This document shows, piece after piece, positions 11,947-20,234 of a stretch of 64,000 bases of DNA. Source of the DNA: Thermoanaerobaculales bacterium (GTDB taxonomy: Bacteria; Acidobacteriota; Thermoanaerobaculia; Thermoanaerobaculales; Sulfomarinibacteraceae); the NCBI GenBank assembly GCA_029287235.1, contig JARFRM010000224.1, positions 1 to 64,000 on the forward strand, written 5' to 3'. The translations under genes and the position numbers were made by a program. Position 1 is the first letter of the stretch. Each line of letters starts with the position of its first letter. The notes below the pieces were generated by a model. The model saw nothing but the letters and a program-made list of their open reading frames with translations. It was not told where the DNA came from and ran no database searches.

Positions 11947-13431
11947 TCAAAAACCACTCGTTTCGGGTCGCTGATAACGCATCACGTGGTGGAGCAGATC
12001 GAGTTCCAGCGGCCAGGCGTAGGCTCGGGTGTGATACCGCCAGGCCGAGACGGCGCGCAGCAGCCTTCGCCGCGCCGGGGTCAGCCGGGTCATGGTCGAG
12101 GTCGGATAGTAGGCGTTGAGCACCCTTTCGAAGTGGCGGATCCTGCTCCGAAGGCTGCGCCCCACCCACGGCATGGCGTCGCTGCGCCGCTGGACGAAAT
12201 CGAGCCAATCCGGGCCGGTCCAGTCCTCGAGGGTCTCGGGAAAGGCGAAGCCGCGCGCCCTGACCTGGTCGTAGAGATCGCCCGCCAGGGGTACCGGTGT
12301 GTACATGTAGAGGATGATCTCAGTGACCGGGTTGAGCTTCTTGACCCGGCGGATGAAATCCATGGTGTTTCGGGCATCCGCTTCGGGATCCGGCGGGTTC
12401 CCGAGGACGAAGCTGAGCTCGGGAATGATCCCCAGCCCACCCAGCTTCTCGACCAGCTCGAGGGTCATCTCGGGAGCGAGCCGGCCACCCTTGTCCATCA
12501 GCTCGAGGGTCTCCGAAGAGCCCGATTCGGCGCCGAGGAAGATCATCTTGAGACCGGCGTCGCGCATTGCCCGCAAACTCGAATCCGAGTATCTCAGCAG
12601 GGTGTCGATCCGGCCCTCGCCCCACCACGCCATCCCGAGGGATCGGATGCGGTCGGAGAACTCGGCGACCCGATCTTCGTCGACAAAGAAGTTGTTGTCG
12701 ACGAGCTCCACCGCATCCACTCTCCACCGCCGGTGATAGGTCTCGAAGACCCCGGCGACCCGTCGGGCGCTCTGGGCTCGCCACTTGCCACCCACGAGAT
12801 TGACCACTGCGCAGAAGTTGCAGAAGTAGGGACAGCCATAGCTCGAGGCATAACCCACCGTCCGGCGACCGAGGAAGGTGTCGCGGAGGTAGCGCTCCAT
12901 GGGCACCCGATCGAAATTCCACTCGGGCAGCTCGTCGGGGCGGGGCACCGGCCCCCGGTCGTTGGATCGAGGCTCACCCGACGGATCTCGCCAGGCCAGA
13001 CCCGCGATCTCGTCGCCGGGTCGCCCGCCGTCGAGGGCGTCGAGGAGTTCGAGAAAGACCTGCTCGCCGTGGCCGCGAACAACCAGGTCCACCAACGGCG
13101 ATTTCAGACATGATTCCCAGTGCTGCGATGGAAAATAACCCGCCCACACCACGGTCAACTTGGGGTGACGCTCCTTGAGCTCGCGACAGACCGGCAGCGC
13201 GTGCTCGAGCTGAGGCCCCGGCATGACCGTGACCGCCAGGATGGTCTTCACATCGGTGTCGATCTCATCCTCGATGGCCGCCACCGCATCATCGATGAGA
13301 TTGCCATCGACGATCACGTAGGGGTACCTGCTCTCGAGCACCGCGCCGACGGCGAGCAGCGACATGGGCAACACCGGGGTCCGGCCGGCCGATGACCGCG
13401 GGTTGAAGAGGACGACCTTGGAGACGGTCAT
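11947..13431 (-). CDS. B12-binding domain radical SAM protein (A)
   Basis: 494 residues. ATG at 13431 overlaps the upstream gene's TGA (ATGA), which favours it over a longer frame. Residues 1-150 form a cobalamin-binding-like Rossmann domain (VVLFNPRS, VVWAGYFP, LVVRGHGEQVF). The radical SAM core begins with the CxxxCxxC cluster at Cys200, Cys204 and Cys207 (YGCPYFCNFC), then GAESGSSETL. A helical tail with MPWVGRSLRSRIRHFERVLNAYY follows, typical of BchE-like enzymes. Such proteins use methylcobalamin and SAM for C-methylation or ring rearrangement. Two paralogues in tandem inside a glycan locus suggest modification of an unreactive carbon in a lipid or sugar. Substrate unknown. Confidence 0.88.
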   Translation of the reverse strand: MTVSKVVLFNPRSSAGRTPVLPMSLLAVGAVLESRYPYVIVDGNLIDDAVAAIEDEIDTDVKTILAVTVMPGPQLEHALPVCRELKERHPKLTVVWAGYFPSQHWESCLKSPLVDLVVRGHGEQVFLELLDALDGGRPGDEIAGLAWRDPSGEPRSNDRGPVPRPDELPEWNFDRVPMERYLRDTFLGRRTVGYASSYGCPYFCNFCAVVNLVGGKWRAQSARRVAGVFETYHRRWRVDAVELVDNNFFVDEDRVAEFSDRIRSLGMAWWGEGRIDTLLRYSDSSLRAMRDAGLKMIFLGAESGSSETLELMDKGGRLAPEMTLELVEKLGGLGIIPELSFVLGNPPDPEADARNTMDFIRRVKKLNPVTEIILYMYTPVPLAGDLYDQVRARGFAFPETLEDWTGPDWLDFVQRRSDAMPWVGRSLRSRIRHFERVLNAYYPTSTMTRLTPARRRLLRAVSAWRYHTRAYAWPLELDLLHHVMRYQRPETSGF

Positions 13432-14927
13432 GGGTCGTCCCGCCGCGCCCGCTCCTCGGATGAGCCCCATCCCCGTCCGCTCGCCGCCACCCCGTCCTCC
13501 TCGCATTCATTGCGGCTCAGCCACATCCCGAGACGGCTGGCGCGCGCCGTCAACCAACGGCGCAGCTCGTCCAGCCGCCGGCTCTCGGTCCGTGCCCGGT
13601 GCGCGCGGACCTCGTTAACCATCCACCGAGTGGCGTGGCGATAGTAGCGGCGCGAGTGGCGGCCACCAATGCGAAGGTCGCGGTCGGTCCGCTCGGACCA
13701 GGGCCCACCGATGGCGAGGCGCGTTTCCACCTCTCGGTAGTAATCGGTGCCGCGGATGGGGTAGGCGACGGTGGTCAGAAAAACGTCGGGCGAACTCGTC
13801 TTGAGGTGCTCGACGGTGGCCTCGAGATCCTCCACCTCCTCTCCCTCATAGCCGAGCATGATGAACATCCCGACCTCGATTCCACGCGAGCGCAGGAGTG
13901 CGGTCTTGGCCTGGATATCTTCCACCGTTGCCCGCCGCCCCATGCGGTCAAGGATCTTCTGCGAGCCGCTCTCCGAACCGATCCAGAGCCGGCGGCAGCC
14001 CATCTCGGCCAGCGCATCGGCAACCCCTTCATCGATCCGGTCGGCCCGGCTGATGCATTCAAAGGGGACCCGAAGACCCCGTCTGCCGAGCTCTGCGGCC
14101 AGAGTCGCGACCCACGGCCGGTTGAGGGTGAAGACATCATCGGCGTACCAGAGTTGATCCGGCTGATAGCGCTCGGCAAGGTGAGCGATCTCGTCGGCCA
14201 CCTCGCCGACCCGGCGTCGCCGGTGGCTGCGACCGTAAACATCGTGCGAGCACCAGCGGCAGGTGTAGGGACAGCCGCGAGAGGTCACCAGCGAGATCGA
14301 CGAGCCGCCGTGGTGCTCGCGCCAGGTCTCGAGATAGCGATCGAGTTCGATGGCGTCGCGATCGGGCCAGGGCTGGGCCGAGAGATCGCGGATCTGCTCC
14401 CGGGGCGGCGTCGCCACGACGTGGTTGCCGGAGTCGAGGAAGCGGAGGCCGTGGATCGCCTCGAGACCGTCGAGGCCCCTCTCGGGCAAGTGCCGGAGGA
14501 GCTCCGAGAGAGTCCGCTCACCCTCACCGACGACGACCACGTGGGCGCCATGGGCGAGATACTCCACGGCGTTGGGCGCCGGTTCGGGTCCGCCCACCAC
14601 CACCCATGAACCACGCTCCCGGCACAGGGCGATGAGCTCGAGCACCCGCGAACGGGTCATGAGGGTGGCGTAGAGCCCCACCACCGCCGGCCGAACCGCC
14701 GTGAGGTGATCTTCGAAATCCTCCGGTGCGGCAAAGGTGCTGTCGTGAATCTCGACTCCGAACCCCTCCGCCTTGAGGTGGGACGAGAGGTAGAGCAGGC
14801 CCAGGGGCGGGTAGGGCATCATGATCTCCCGCTCGTGCTCGTCTGCCGCCAGACAGTAGCCGTGGGAGAGCAGGAGATCGCAGCCGCGGCCGGAACCGCC
14901 TGGAACGTCGGGTTCAATTCGGATCAC
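13428..14927 (-). CDS. B12-binding domain radical SAM protein (B)
   Basis: 499 residues from a GTG at 14927. The start lacks a Shine-Dalgarno sequence but a perfect TATAAT ends eight bases upstream, suggesting a leaderless mRNA. Residues 15-145 are the B12-binding domain (LLSHGYCLA, MMPYPPLGLLYLSSHL, VVVGGPEP, VVVVGEGERTLSELL). The CxxxCxxC cluster is Cys219, Cys223, Cys226 (SRGCPYTCRWC), followed by LWYADDVFTLNR and IGSESGSQKIL, a classical BchE-like core. It is coupled by a four-base overlap to protein A downstream. The N-terminus (SHGYCLAADEHEREIMMPYPPLG) resembles that of the radical SAM gene at 20231-21688 (SHSYFLRLDRKQWEAQTPYPPLA), pointing to duplication. Function not known. Confidence 0.88.
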   Translation of the reverse strand: MIRIEPDVPGGSGRGCDLLLSHGYCLAADEHEREIMMPYPPLGLLYLSSHLKAEGFGVEIHDSTFAAPEDFEDHLTAVRPAVVGLYATLMTRSRVLELIALCRERGSWVVVGGPEPAPNAVEYLAHGAHVVVVGEGERTLSELLRHLPERGLDGLEAIHGLRFLDSGNHVVATPPREQIRDLSAQPWPDRDAIELDRYLETWREHHGGSSISLVTSRGCPYTCRWCSHDVYGRSHRRRRVGEVADEIAHLAERYQPDQLWYADDVFTLNRPWVATLAAELGRRGLRVPFECISRADRIDEGVADALAEMGCRRLWIGSESGSQKILDRMGRRATVEDIQAKTALLRSRGIEVGMFIMLGYEGEEVEDLEATVEHLKTSSPDVFLTTVAYPIRGTDYYREVETRLAIGGPWSERTDRDLRIGGRHSRRYYRHATRWMVNEVRAHRARTESRRLDELRRWLTARASRLGMWLSRNECEEDGVAASGRGWGSSEERARRDDP

Positions 14928-14935
14928 GGAGGGCC

Positions 14936-14941
14936 ATTATA
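14936..14941 (-). promoter_or_regulatory. -10 box (TATAAT) for the radical SAM pair
   Basis: A consensus TATAAT on the minus strand ends eight bases before the GTG start of the radical SAM gene, which has no ribosome site. No good -35 hexamer is visible 16-18 bases further upstream. The spacing would put transcription start at or next to the GTG. Confidence 0.5.
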
Positions 14942-14978
14942 GGGCTGGATTACCGTCGCGCCGTATTAGGCTTGGGGC

Positions 14979-15794
14979 GTGACCCATGTCCCCACCCCCG
15001 CCCCCTTCGACGACGCGGCCGAAGAATACGACCAGCGCTTCACCGCCACCGAGATCGGTCGGGTGCTGCGCCGATCGGTGTGGCGTCATCTCGATGAGGC
15101 TTTGGCTCCCGGATCGAAGGTGCTCGAACTGGGCTGCGGCACCGGGGAGGATGCGCTCTGGCTGGCCGGCCGCGGTCACCGGGTGCTCGCCACCGACGCC
15201 TCAACCGCCATGCTCGACCAGGCGCGTCGAAAGATCGAAGGCGCCGATCTCCTCGACCGGGTTCGCTTCGAGAGGCTCGATCTGACGGCGATCGCATCCC
15301 AGCCGGACCCACCCGACGCTCCCTTCGATGCGGTCTTCTCAAACTTCGGCGTCCTCAACTGCGTCGAGGACTGTCACGATCTCGCCCGGGTCCTTCACCG
15401 GTGGATCCGCCCGGGTGGCCGCGCCGTTTTCGTGGTCATGGGTCCCCGGTGTCTCTGGGAGCTCGGCTGGTACGGCTTGCACCTTCGTCTGCCCACCGCC
15501 ACTCGGAGGTGGCGCGGCGGTCGGCCGGTGACCATCGACCAGGGCCACAGTCTCCGAGTCTGGTATCCGGGCCCGGCGCGGCTCAAACACCGGCTGAGAC
15601 CGTGGTTCGAGGCCCGTCAGACTCTGGGGATCGGTGCGCTGGTGCCGCCGACCTATGCTGCGGCGGTGATTCGCAATCGCCCCGGACTCCTCCGCCGACT
15701 CGACGAACTCGACCGTCGATGGGCCCACCGCCTTTCGGGGATCGCCGATCACTATCTTCTCTCACTCGAACGGGTTGATCATGTCGCGAGTTGA
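14979..15794 (+). CDS. SAM-dependent methyltransferase (UbiE/ubiquinone-type fold)
   Basis: 271 residues from GTG at 14979. An N-terminal DDAAEEYDQRFTATEIGRVLRR helix precedes motif I KVLELGCGTGEDALWLA, motif II VLATDAS, and motif post-I FDAVFSNFGVLNCVED; motif V is a WIRPGGRAVFVVMG block. These are the standard class I features. The C-terminal part (about 180-271) is basic and may recognise the acceptor. It is transcribed divergently from the radical SAM pair 51 bases away and overlaps the next methyltransferase gene by 14 bases, so the two form one unit. Acceptor unknown; glycan or lipid intermediates are likely from context. Confidence 0.85.
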   Translation: MTHVPTPAPFDDAAEEYDQRFTATEIGRVLRRSVWRHLDEALAPGSKVLELGCGTGEDALWLAGRGHRVLATDASTAMLDQARRKIEGADLLDRVRFERLDLTAIASQPDPPDAPFDAVFSNFGVLNCVEDCHDLARVLHRWIRPGGRAVFVVMGPRCLWELGWYGLHLRLPTATRRWRGGRPVTIDQGHSLRVWYPGPARLKHRLRPWFEARQTLGIGALVPPTYAAAVIRNRPGLLRRLDELDRRWAHRLSGIADHYLLSLERVDHVAS

Positions 15795-16713
15795 TTTTCG
15801 TTGGGTCTGCCCGGAGTGCCGCAACCCCCTCGAACCGGCCGGCGGGGACGGTCTGAAGTGTCCGGCGGACGGTTTCGACTTCGGCCGGCGGGACGGGATC
15901 CTCAGCCTGCTCACCGACAAACGGTTCGACCACTACCATCGGTTCCTCGAGGAGTACCGGACGGTCCGCCGCGCCGAGGACCGCGGCGTCGATGAGAGCG
16001 CGAGCTACCGCGCGCTCCCCTTTGCCGATCTCCAGGGCAATCACCGGGCCGAGTGGCGGATCCGGGCCGCCTCCTTCCACGCGATGATGGAGCTTGTGGT
16101 GGCGCCCATGGCCGACGACGCCGGGTCTTTGACCGTCGCCGATCTCGGCGCCGGCAACACCTGGATGTCCCGCCGGTTGGCGCTCGCGGGTCACCGGGTC
16201 GTGGCGGTGGATCTCCACACCGATCCGACCGACGGACTCGGCGCCCGGGTCCTCTCCGAGTTCGACTTCTCCGCCGTCCAGGCCGAGTTCGACCGCCTGC
16301 CCATCCCCGATGGGGTCTGCGATCTCGCCATTTTCAACGGCGCCATCCACTACTCGACGAACCCGGCCACCACCATTGCTGAGGCTCTTCGGGTCCTGCG
16401 GCCCGGTGGCGCCGTGATCATCCTCGACACCCCGGTCTACCGATCGGCCGCCGCCGGGGAAGAGATGGTGGCGGAGCGACAAGAAGCCTTCGTTCAGCGT
16501 TTCGGCTTCGCGTCCGACTCCATCGAGTGCCGCGGATTTCTCACTTTCGACGATCTCGAGGACTTCGGTCGGGTCCTCGATCTCGACTGGCGGTGCCACC
16601 GACCGTACTATGGTCTTCGCTGGGGGTTGCGCCCCCTGTTGGCGGCCATCCGAGGCCGTCGCGCGCCGGCGACCTTCCTCGTCGTCTGGGCGCACACCCG
16701 GGCAAGAACCTGA
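15781..16713 (+). CDS. Methyltransferase with N-terminal zinc-ribbon-like segment
   Basis: 310 residues. ATG at 15781 is preferred to the TTG six bases earlier. The N-terminus has VCPECRNPL and LKCPADGFDFGRRDGIL, a two-knuckle Cys motif as in Trm112/RlmA-like zinc ribbons. The catalytic fold has VADLGAGNTWMSRRLA as motif I, VVAVDLHTDPTDGLG as motif II and CDLAIFNGAIHYS as motif IV. The combination of a zinc-ribbon-like segment with a class I fold is common among uncharacterised methyltransferases in polysaccharide loci. The coding region overlaps the preceding methyltransferase by 14 bases and converges with the flippase gene 33 bases away. Confidence 0.82.
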   Translation: MSRVDFRWVCPECRNPLEPAGGDGLKCPADGFDFGRRDGILSLLTDKRFDHYHRFLEEYRTVRRAEDRGVDESASYRALPFADLQGNHRAEWRIRAASFHAMMELVVAPMADDAGSLTVADLGAGNTWMSRRLALAGHRVVAVDLHTDPTDGLGARVLSEFDFSAVQAEFDRLPIPDGVCDLAIFNGAIHYSTNPATTIAEALRVLRPGGAVIILDTPVYRSAAAGEEMVAERQEAFVQRFGFASDSIECRGFLTFDDLEDFGRVLDLDWRCHRPYYGLRWGLRPLLAAIRGRRAPATFLVVWAHTRART

Positions 16714-16746
16714 CAACGGATTTCCCAACGAGTCGCCGGGCTGCAC

Positions 16747-17988
16747 CTACGGTGATCTCGACACGTTCCGATCCCGCTGCATCCCCCAAATGGCGCCCCA
16801 GAGCAGCCATTGGGCCGTGGTGCCGGCCGCGAGGGCGCCGGCCATCCCGAACGGCCGCACCAAGATGATGGTGAGGACGATGTTGACGGCGGCGCCGGCA
16901 AAGCTCGCGAGAGCGACATCACGCTCGCGGTCGCGCTTGTAGAGCAGGTAGACCATCGGTAGAGTGCCGTAAACCGGCAGGGAATAGCACGCGCCCAGGA
17001 CGAGAAGGGTCAGCGGGAGATCCAGCCCGTAGATCCTGTTGAGCACCAGATGGGCCGCGGGAACCGCGACCACCAGAACCGCAACCCCCGCCGCGAGCAG
17101 TCGCCGCGCCTCCCGCCGGCCGGCGTCATCGGGCGCGCGATAGAACTCGCGAAGGAAGGGGGTGACCGCAATGGCGGCCAGGCTCTGGACGGCGATGAAG
17201 AAGCTCAACAGTACCTGGTAGGCGCCGATCTCGGCGTGGCTGAGAGTGGCGGTAACCACCAGGAGATCGGCCTTGGAAACCAAGAGACCGCTGAAACCGG
17301 TGAGGAAAAAGGGGGTCGCCTCCACCAGGTGGCGGGGATCGAATACCACCGAGACACCGTCGAAGATCACCCGCGAGTAGGCCGCCAGCCCCACGGCCAA
17401 TCTCGCGATCAATCCGAGGACCACAGCCTTGACCACAAAGGCCACATCGATGGTCGGCCCGCGACTCAGCAGGAGGACGGTGGTCACCAGCAGACCTACA
17501 ACCTCGGCCGAGACCGCCACCCCGAACCGCCGGGTGAAGAGGACCACTACGGTGAGGGCCTGGTGACCAAGGGCCGCGGCCAACCAGAGCACGGTCCATC
17601 CGAGGTCCCCACCGCGGAGACCGAGGGCGACACATCCCGCGACGGCGACGACGAGAAATGAACCACGGGTGACGAGCGATCGCCGCCACAGCGACCCGAG
17701 AGCCCCGGGGTCGCGACTGAAGGCCCGCAGGAGATACTCGTGGTTGCCCCAGGCGAGGATATGGACGGTCAGGGTCACGACCACCAGTCGGACAACGAAC
17801 TCGCCCCAGACCTCGGCCGAGGCCATGGAGATGACTACATATGAAACGACGAAGTTGGCCAGTGGAACGATCACATGACGGGCGCCGTTGCCGGCGACGA
17901 TCCACACCCGGGCCCAGGTCGTCAGCGCATCCGGTACCTCCTCCCCCGCCGACTCGGAGCCGGTGGTGCCGGGAAGGTGCTGCGTCAT
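16747..17988 (-). CDS. Polysaccharide flippase (Wzx/MATE-like, MOP superfamily)
   Basis: 413 residues with about 12 membrane helices spread through the sequence. The start at 17988 overlaps the glycosyltransferase stop codon (ATGA). The first helix follows a short charged N-terminus (EEVPDALTTWARVW); later segments such as VEATPFFLTGFSGLLVSKADLLVVTATLS and PVYGTLPMVYLLYKRDRERDV match Wzx-type lipid-linked oligosaccharide transporters, in which a loop with basic and acidic residues follows helix 10. Role: moving a lipid-linked glycan across the inner membrane. It is the last gene of a five-gene minus-strand operon that begins at 22677. Confidence 0.85.
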   Translation of the reverse strand: MTQHLPGTTGSESAGEEVPDALTTWARVWIVAGNGARHVIVPLANFVVSYVVISMASAEVWGEFVVRLVVVTLTVHILAWGNHEYLLRAFSRDPGALGSLWRRSLVTRGSFLVVAVAGCVALGLRGGDLGWTVLWLAAALGHQALTVVVLFTRRFGVAVSAEVVGLLVTTVLLLSRGPTIDVAFVVKAVVLGLIARLAVGLAAYSRVIFDGVSVVFDPRHLVEATPFFLTGFSGLLVSKADLLVVTATLSHAEIGAYQVLLSFFIAVQSLAAIAVTPFLREFYRAPDDAGRREARRLLAAGVAVLVVAVPAAHLVLNRIYGLDLPLTLLVLGACYSLPVYGTLPMVYLLYKRDRERDVALASFAGAAVNIVLTIILVRPFGMAGALAAGTTAQWLLWGAIWGMQRDRNVSRSP

Positions 17989-19055
17989 CGCGCCGTCCCC
18001 GCGGTTCGATACAGCATTGCCAGGCCATCGGCCGTTTCGTCTTCTGAAAACAACATCACCGCCTCGGTTCCAGGGGGGTCATCCAACGTTTCCTCGACCG
18101 CCGCCGCAAAGCATTGGGTGGACTCGCAGAGCCTCCACCGGGGGGAGGCCTGGGCTGCTCCAACCGGTCGTGAAAGCACCGTCATGCCGTTGGCCAGGGC
18201 CTCGGAGAAGACAAAACCGAAGCTCTCATAGTGCGAGGGATGGATGAGGATCTTCGATCGGCACATCCGTTCGAGCACCTCAGCTCGCGGCAACTGACCC
18301 TCTAGGCGGACACGATCCGTCAGCCCGAGCTCGAGGACCTGCCCCTCGAGGGCCGCGCGCCGGGGCCCATCGCCGATGATGACCGTTCGGCACACACGTC
18401 CTCGACTTTCAAGCTCGGCCGCGGTGTGGATCAGCGCAGTGAAGTCCTTGTTCTCGGTCAGTGACCCGACCCCGAGAAGATCGATGGGACGGTCGTTCCA
18501 CCCGGGCGGGTCCTCCTTCGAGGGGTCCAGACCCCAGGGAATCACCAGATCCGCTGCACGGTTAATGGTGCCGGCCACCTCGACCGAGGCCCTCTCCGAA
18601 ACCGAAGTCAGCCGTGCGCCGCGGAGCGGCAGGAATCGGAGCCAGCGATTGCTCGGCCGCGCGTCCTGACCCATCACGGTGGCGATGAATGGGCGGCCGA
18701 TCCTCCGAGAAACCCACCAACCGACCCATGCGGTGTCACCGAGCCACAGGGCGTGAATGGCGTCGAACGGATGTCTGGAATGACGGCGGCGGATTGCCCT
18801 CGACGCCCGGGCGAGCGCGGCCAGACGCAGCGGCAAGGACCGGTTCCCACCCCCGACGGGCAGCACTCCCAGGTCGTGCCAGCGGTACGGCCGGAAGCGG
18901 TTGGGATAGTGGAGCGCGACCACGGTGATGCGGATATCAGGATGGCGCCGGCGCAGACGCTGGAGGGCGATCTGCAGCGGTGGGATGCATGAGGTGTCGG
19001 CCTCGTCCCCGGGAAAACCGGGGGTGATCAGGGCGATGCGCCGTCTACCGAGCAT
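17985..19055 (-). CDS. Family 4 (GT-B fold) glycosyltransferase
   Basis: 356 residues. ATG at 19055 has GAGGCGGG just upstream. The N-terminal half reads RRIALITPGFPGDEADTSCIPPL, a donor/acceptor Rossmann domain. The C-terminal half has DLLGVGSLTENKDFTALI, VIIGDGPRRAALE and HPSHYESFGFVFSEALANGMTVLS; the ESFGFVFSEALA segment is the EX7E nucleotide-sugar motif of retaining GT4 enzymes. It likely adds a sugar to a lipid carrier on the cytoplasmic face. The gene sits six bases after the SPASM radical SAM gene and overlaps the flippase start. Confidence 0.9.
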   Translation of the reverse strand: MLGRRRIALITPGFPGDEADTSCIPPLQIALQRLRRRHPDIRITVVALHYPNRFRPYRWHDLGVLPVGGGNRSLPLRLAALARASRAIRRRHSRHPFDAIHALWLGDTAWVGWWVSRRIGRPFIATVMGQDARPSNRWLRFLPLRGARLTSVSERASVEVAGTINRAADLVIPWGLDPSKEDPPGWNDRPIDLLGVGSLTENKDFTALIHTAAELESRGRVCRTVIIGDGPRRAALEGQVLELGLTDRVRLEGQLPRAEVLERMCRSKILIHPSHYESFGFVFSEALANGMTVLSRPVGAAQASPRWRLCESTQCFAAAVEETLDDPPGTEAVMLFSEDETADGLAMLYRTAGTAR

Positions 19056-19061
19056 CCCGCC

Positions 19062-20234
19062 TCAGAAGGCGCTGCAGCAGCGCGAACAGGCCGGCAGCAA
19101 GCCGCCTGCCCGGTTGAGGGTCTTGCGGAAACGTCCGAGCTCCGCCGAGTTCCAGATCTCAGGCAGAGTCGTTTCGTGGAGATTCCCGACCGTCACGTCG
19201 TAACACCTTCCATGGGCGGGAATCACCCGGCCGTCGGATTTGACCATCAGGGCCCTGCAGGCGTCGCCGCACGAGCGGCCGATGAGCTCGGCCGGCCGGT
19301 TGTAGAAACGATCGAGAGCGGCCGCACCCCGCAGGTTGGGCGAGAAGCTCACCGGGAACGGCCACTGTCGGCTCTCGATGGCGGCGAGCTCGGCCTCGAG
19401 CAGCGGCAGATCCATGTCGGCCGGATCGAACGGACCTAGGTTCGACGTGGTGGCGGGGTAGCTCGAACCGTAGATCGAATTGTGGCTGCGGACCACGGCT
19501 TCGGTGGTGAAATTGGGGTGCATGAACCCGATCTGCTCGAGCGGTAGGTGGGAGAGCACCTCCAGGAATGAGATCAGGCGCCCCTGATTCCACGGCGTGA
19601 TGACGCAGAAGACCGAGATCCTCGGCCGGGGATCTGCGGCGACCAGGACATCGACCCCGGCGACAGCTCTGTCGAACGAGCCCGCACGGCCCCTGATCTC
19701 GTCGTGGATCTCGGGAGGGCCATCCAGGGAGAGAAAGAGATCGTCAAGACCCGCCGCCGCCAACTCACTCGCCGAGCTCTTGAGGGTCAGCCCGTTGGTG
19801 GTCACCGCACTCGACAGCCCGCGGGCGGTGGCGAGCCCAACCGCCTCCACAAGATGAGGGTAGATCAGAGGCTCGGTGAAGGCGAAGCCCAACCGAGCCG
19901 AGGGGAAGTGCCGCTCGGTCTGCACGACGATCCGTTCCACCAATTCAATGGGCATGTCGCGCGGCGAAGAGCCCACGAGGTTGCGCGCGAAATTGGTTTC
20001 GGTCTCCGCCTGACCCACATCGCACATCCGGCATCGGAGGTTGCAGACGTTGTTGACCCCGAGGACCAGCCACTCGGGGCCGTAGAGCAGCCGCCCGGGA
20101 AGCAACCGACTGTTGGTCCGGCGCAGCCGGTCACCGAGGGTGGCCGTCGCTCGGGCCAGGATGCCTCTCACGCGTGCAGTCGGGAATTCGGCGCCGAGTT
20201 CCCTCTCCGGCCCCCCGGTCTCCGGTGTCGTCAT
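19062..20234 (-). CDS. Radical SAM protein with SPASM-like C-terminus
   Basis: 390 residues. ATG at 20234 overlaps the upstream stop by four bases; a longer frame to 20354 is therefore unlikely. The CxxxCxxC cluster is Cys64, Cys68, Cys71 (NVCNLRCRMC). Radical SAM core signatures follow: SARLGFAFTEPLIYPHL, AVTTNGLTL, DLFLSLDGPPEIHDEIRG. The C-terminal region has CGDACRALMVKSDGRVIPAHGRCYDVTVGNLH and ends with LPACSRCCSAF, a SPASM/twitch-type set of cysteines that would bind auxiliary iron-sulfur clusters. Members of this group modify peptides, sugars or enzymes' active sites. Its location between a B12-binding radical SAM and a glycosyltransferase suggests a sugar or lipid substrate, but a peptide substrate is not excluded. 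Confidence 0.85.
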   Translation of the reverse strand: MTTPETGGPERELGAEFPTARVRGILARATATLGDRLRRTNSRLLPGRLLYGPEWLVLGVNNVCNLRCRMCDVGQAETETNFARNLVGSSPRDMPIELVERIVVQTERHFPSARLGFAFTEPLIYPHLVEAVGLATARGLSSAVTTNGLTLKSSASELAAAGLDDLFLSLDGPPEIHDEIRGRAGSFDRAVAGVDVLVAADPRPRISVFCVITPWNQGRLISFLEVLSHLPLEQIGFMHPNFTTEAVVRSHNSIYGSSYPATTSNLGPFDPADMDLPLLEAELAAIESRQWPFPVSFSPNLRGAAALDRFYNRPAELIGRSCGDACRALMVKSDGRVIPAHGRCYDVTVGNLHETTLPEIWNSAELGRFRKTLNRAGGLLPACSRCCSAF

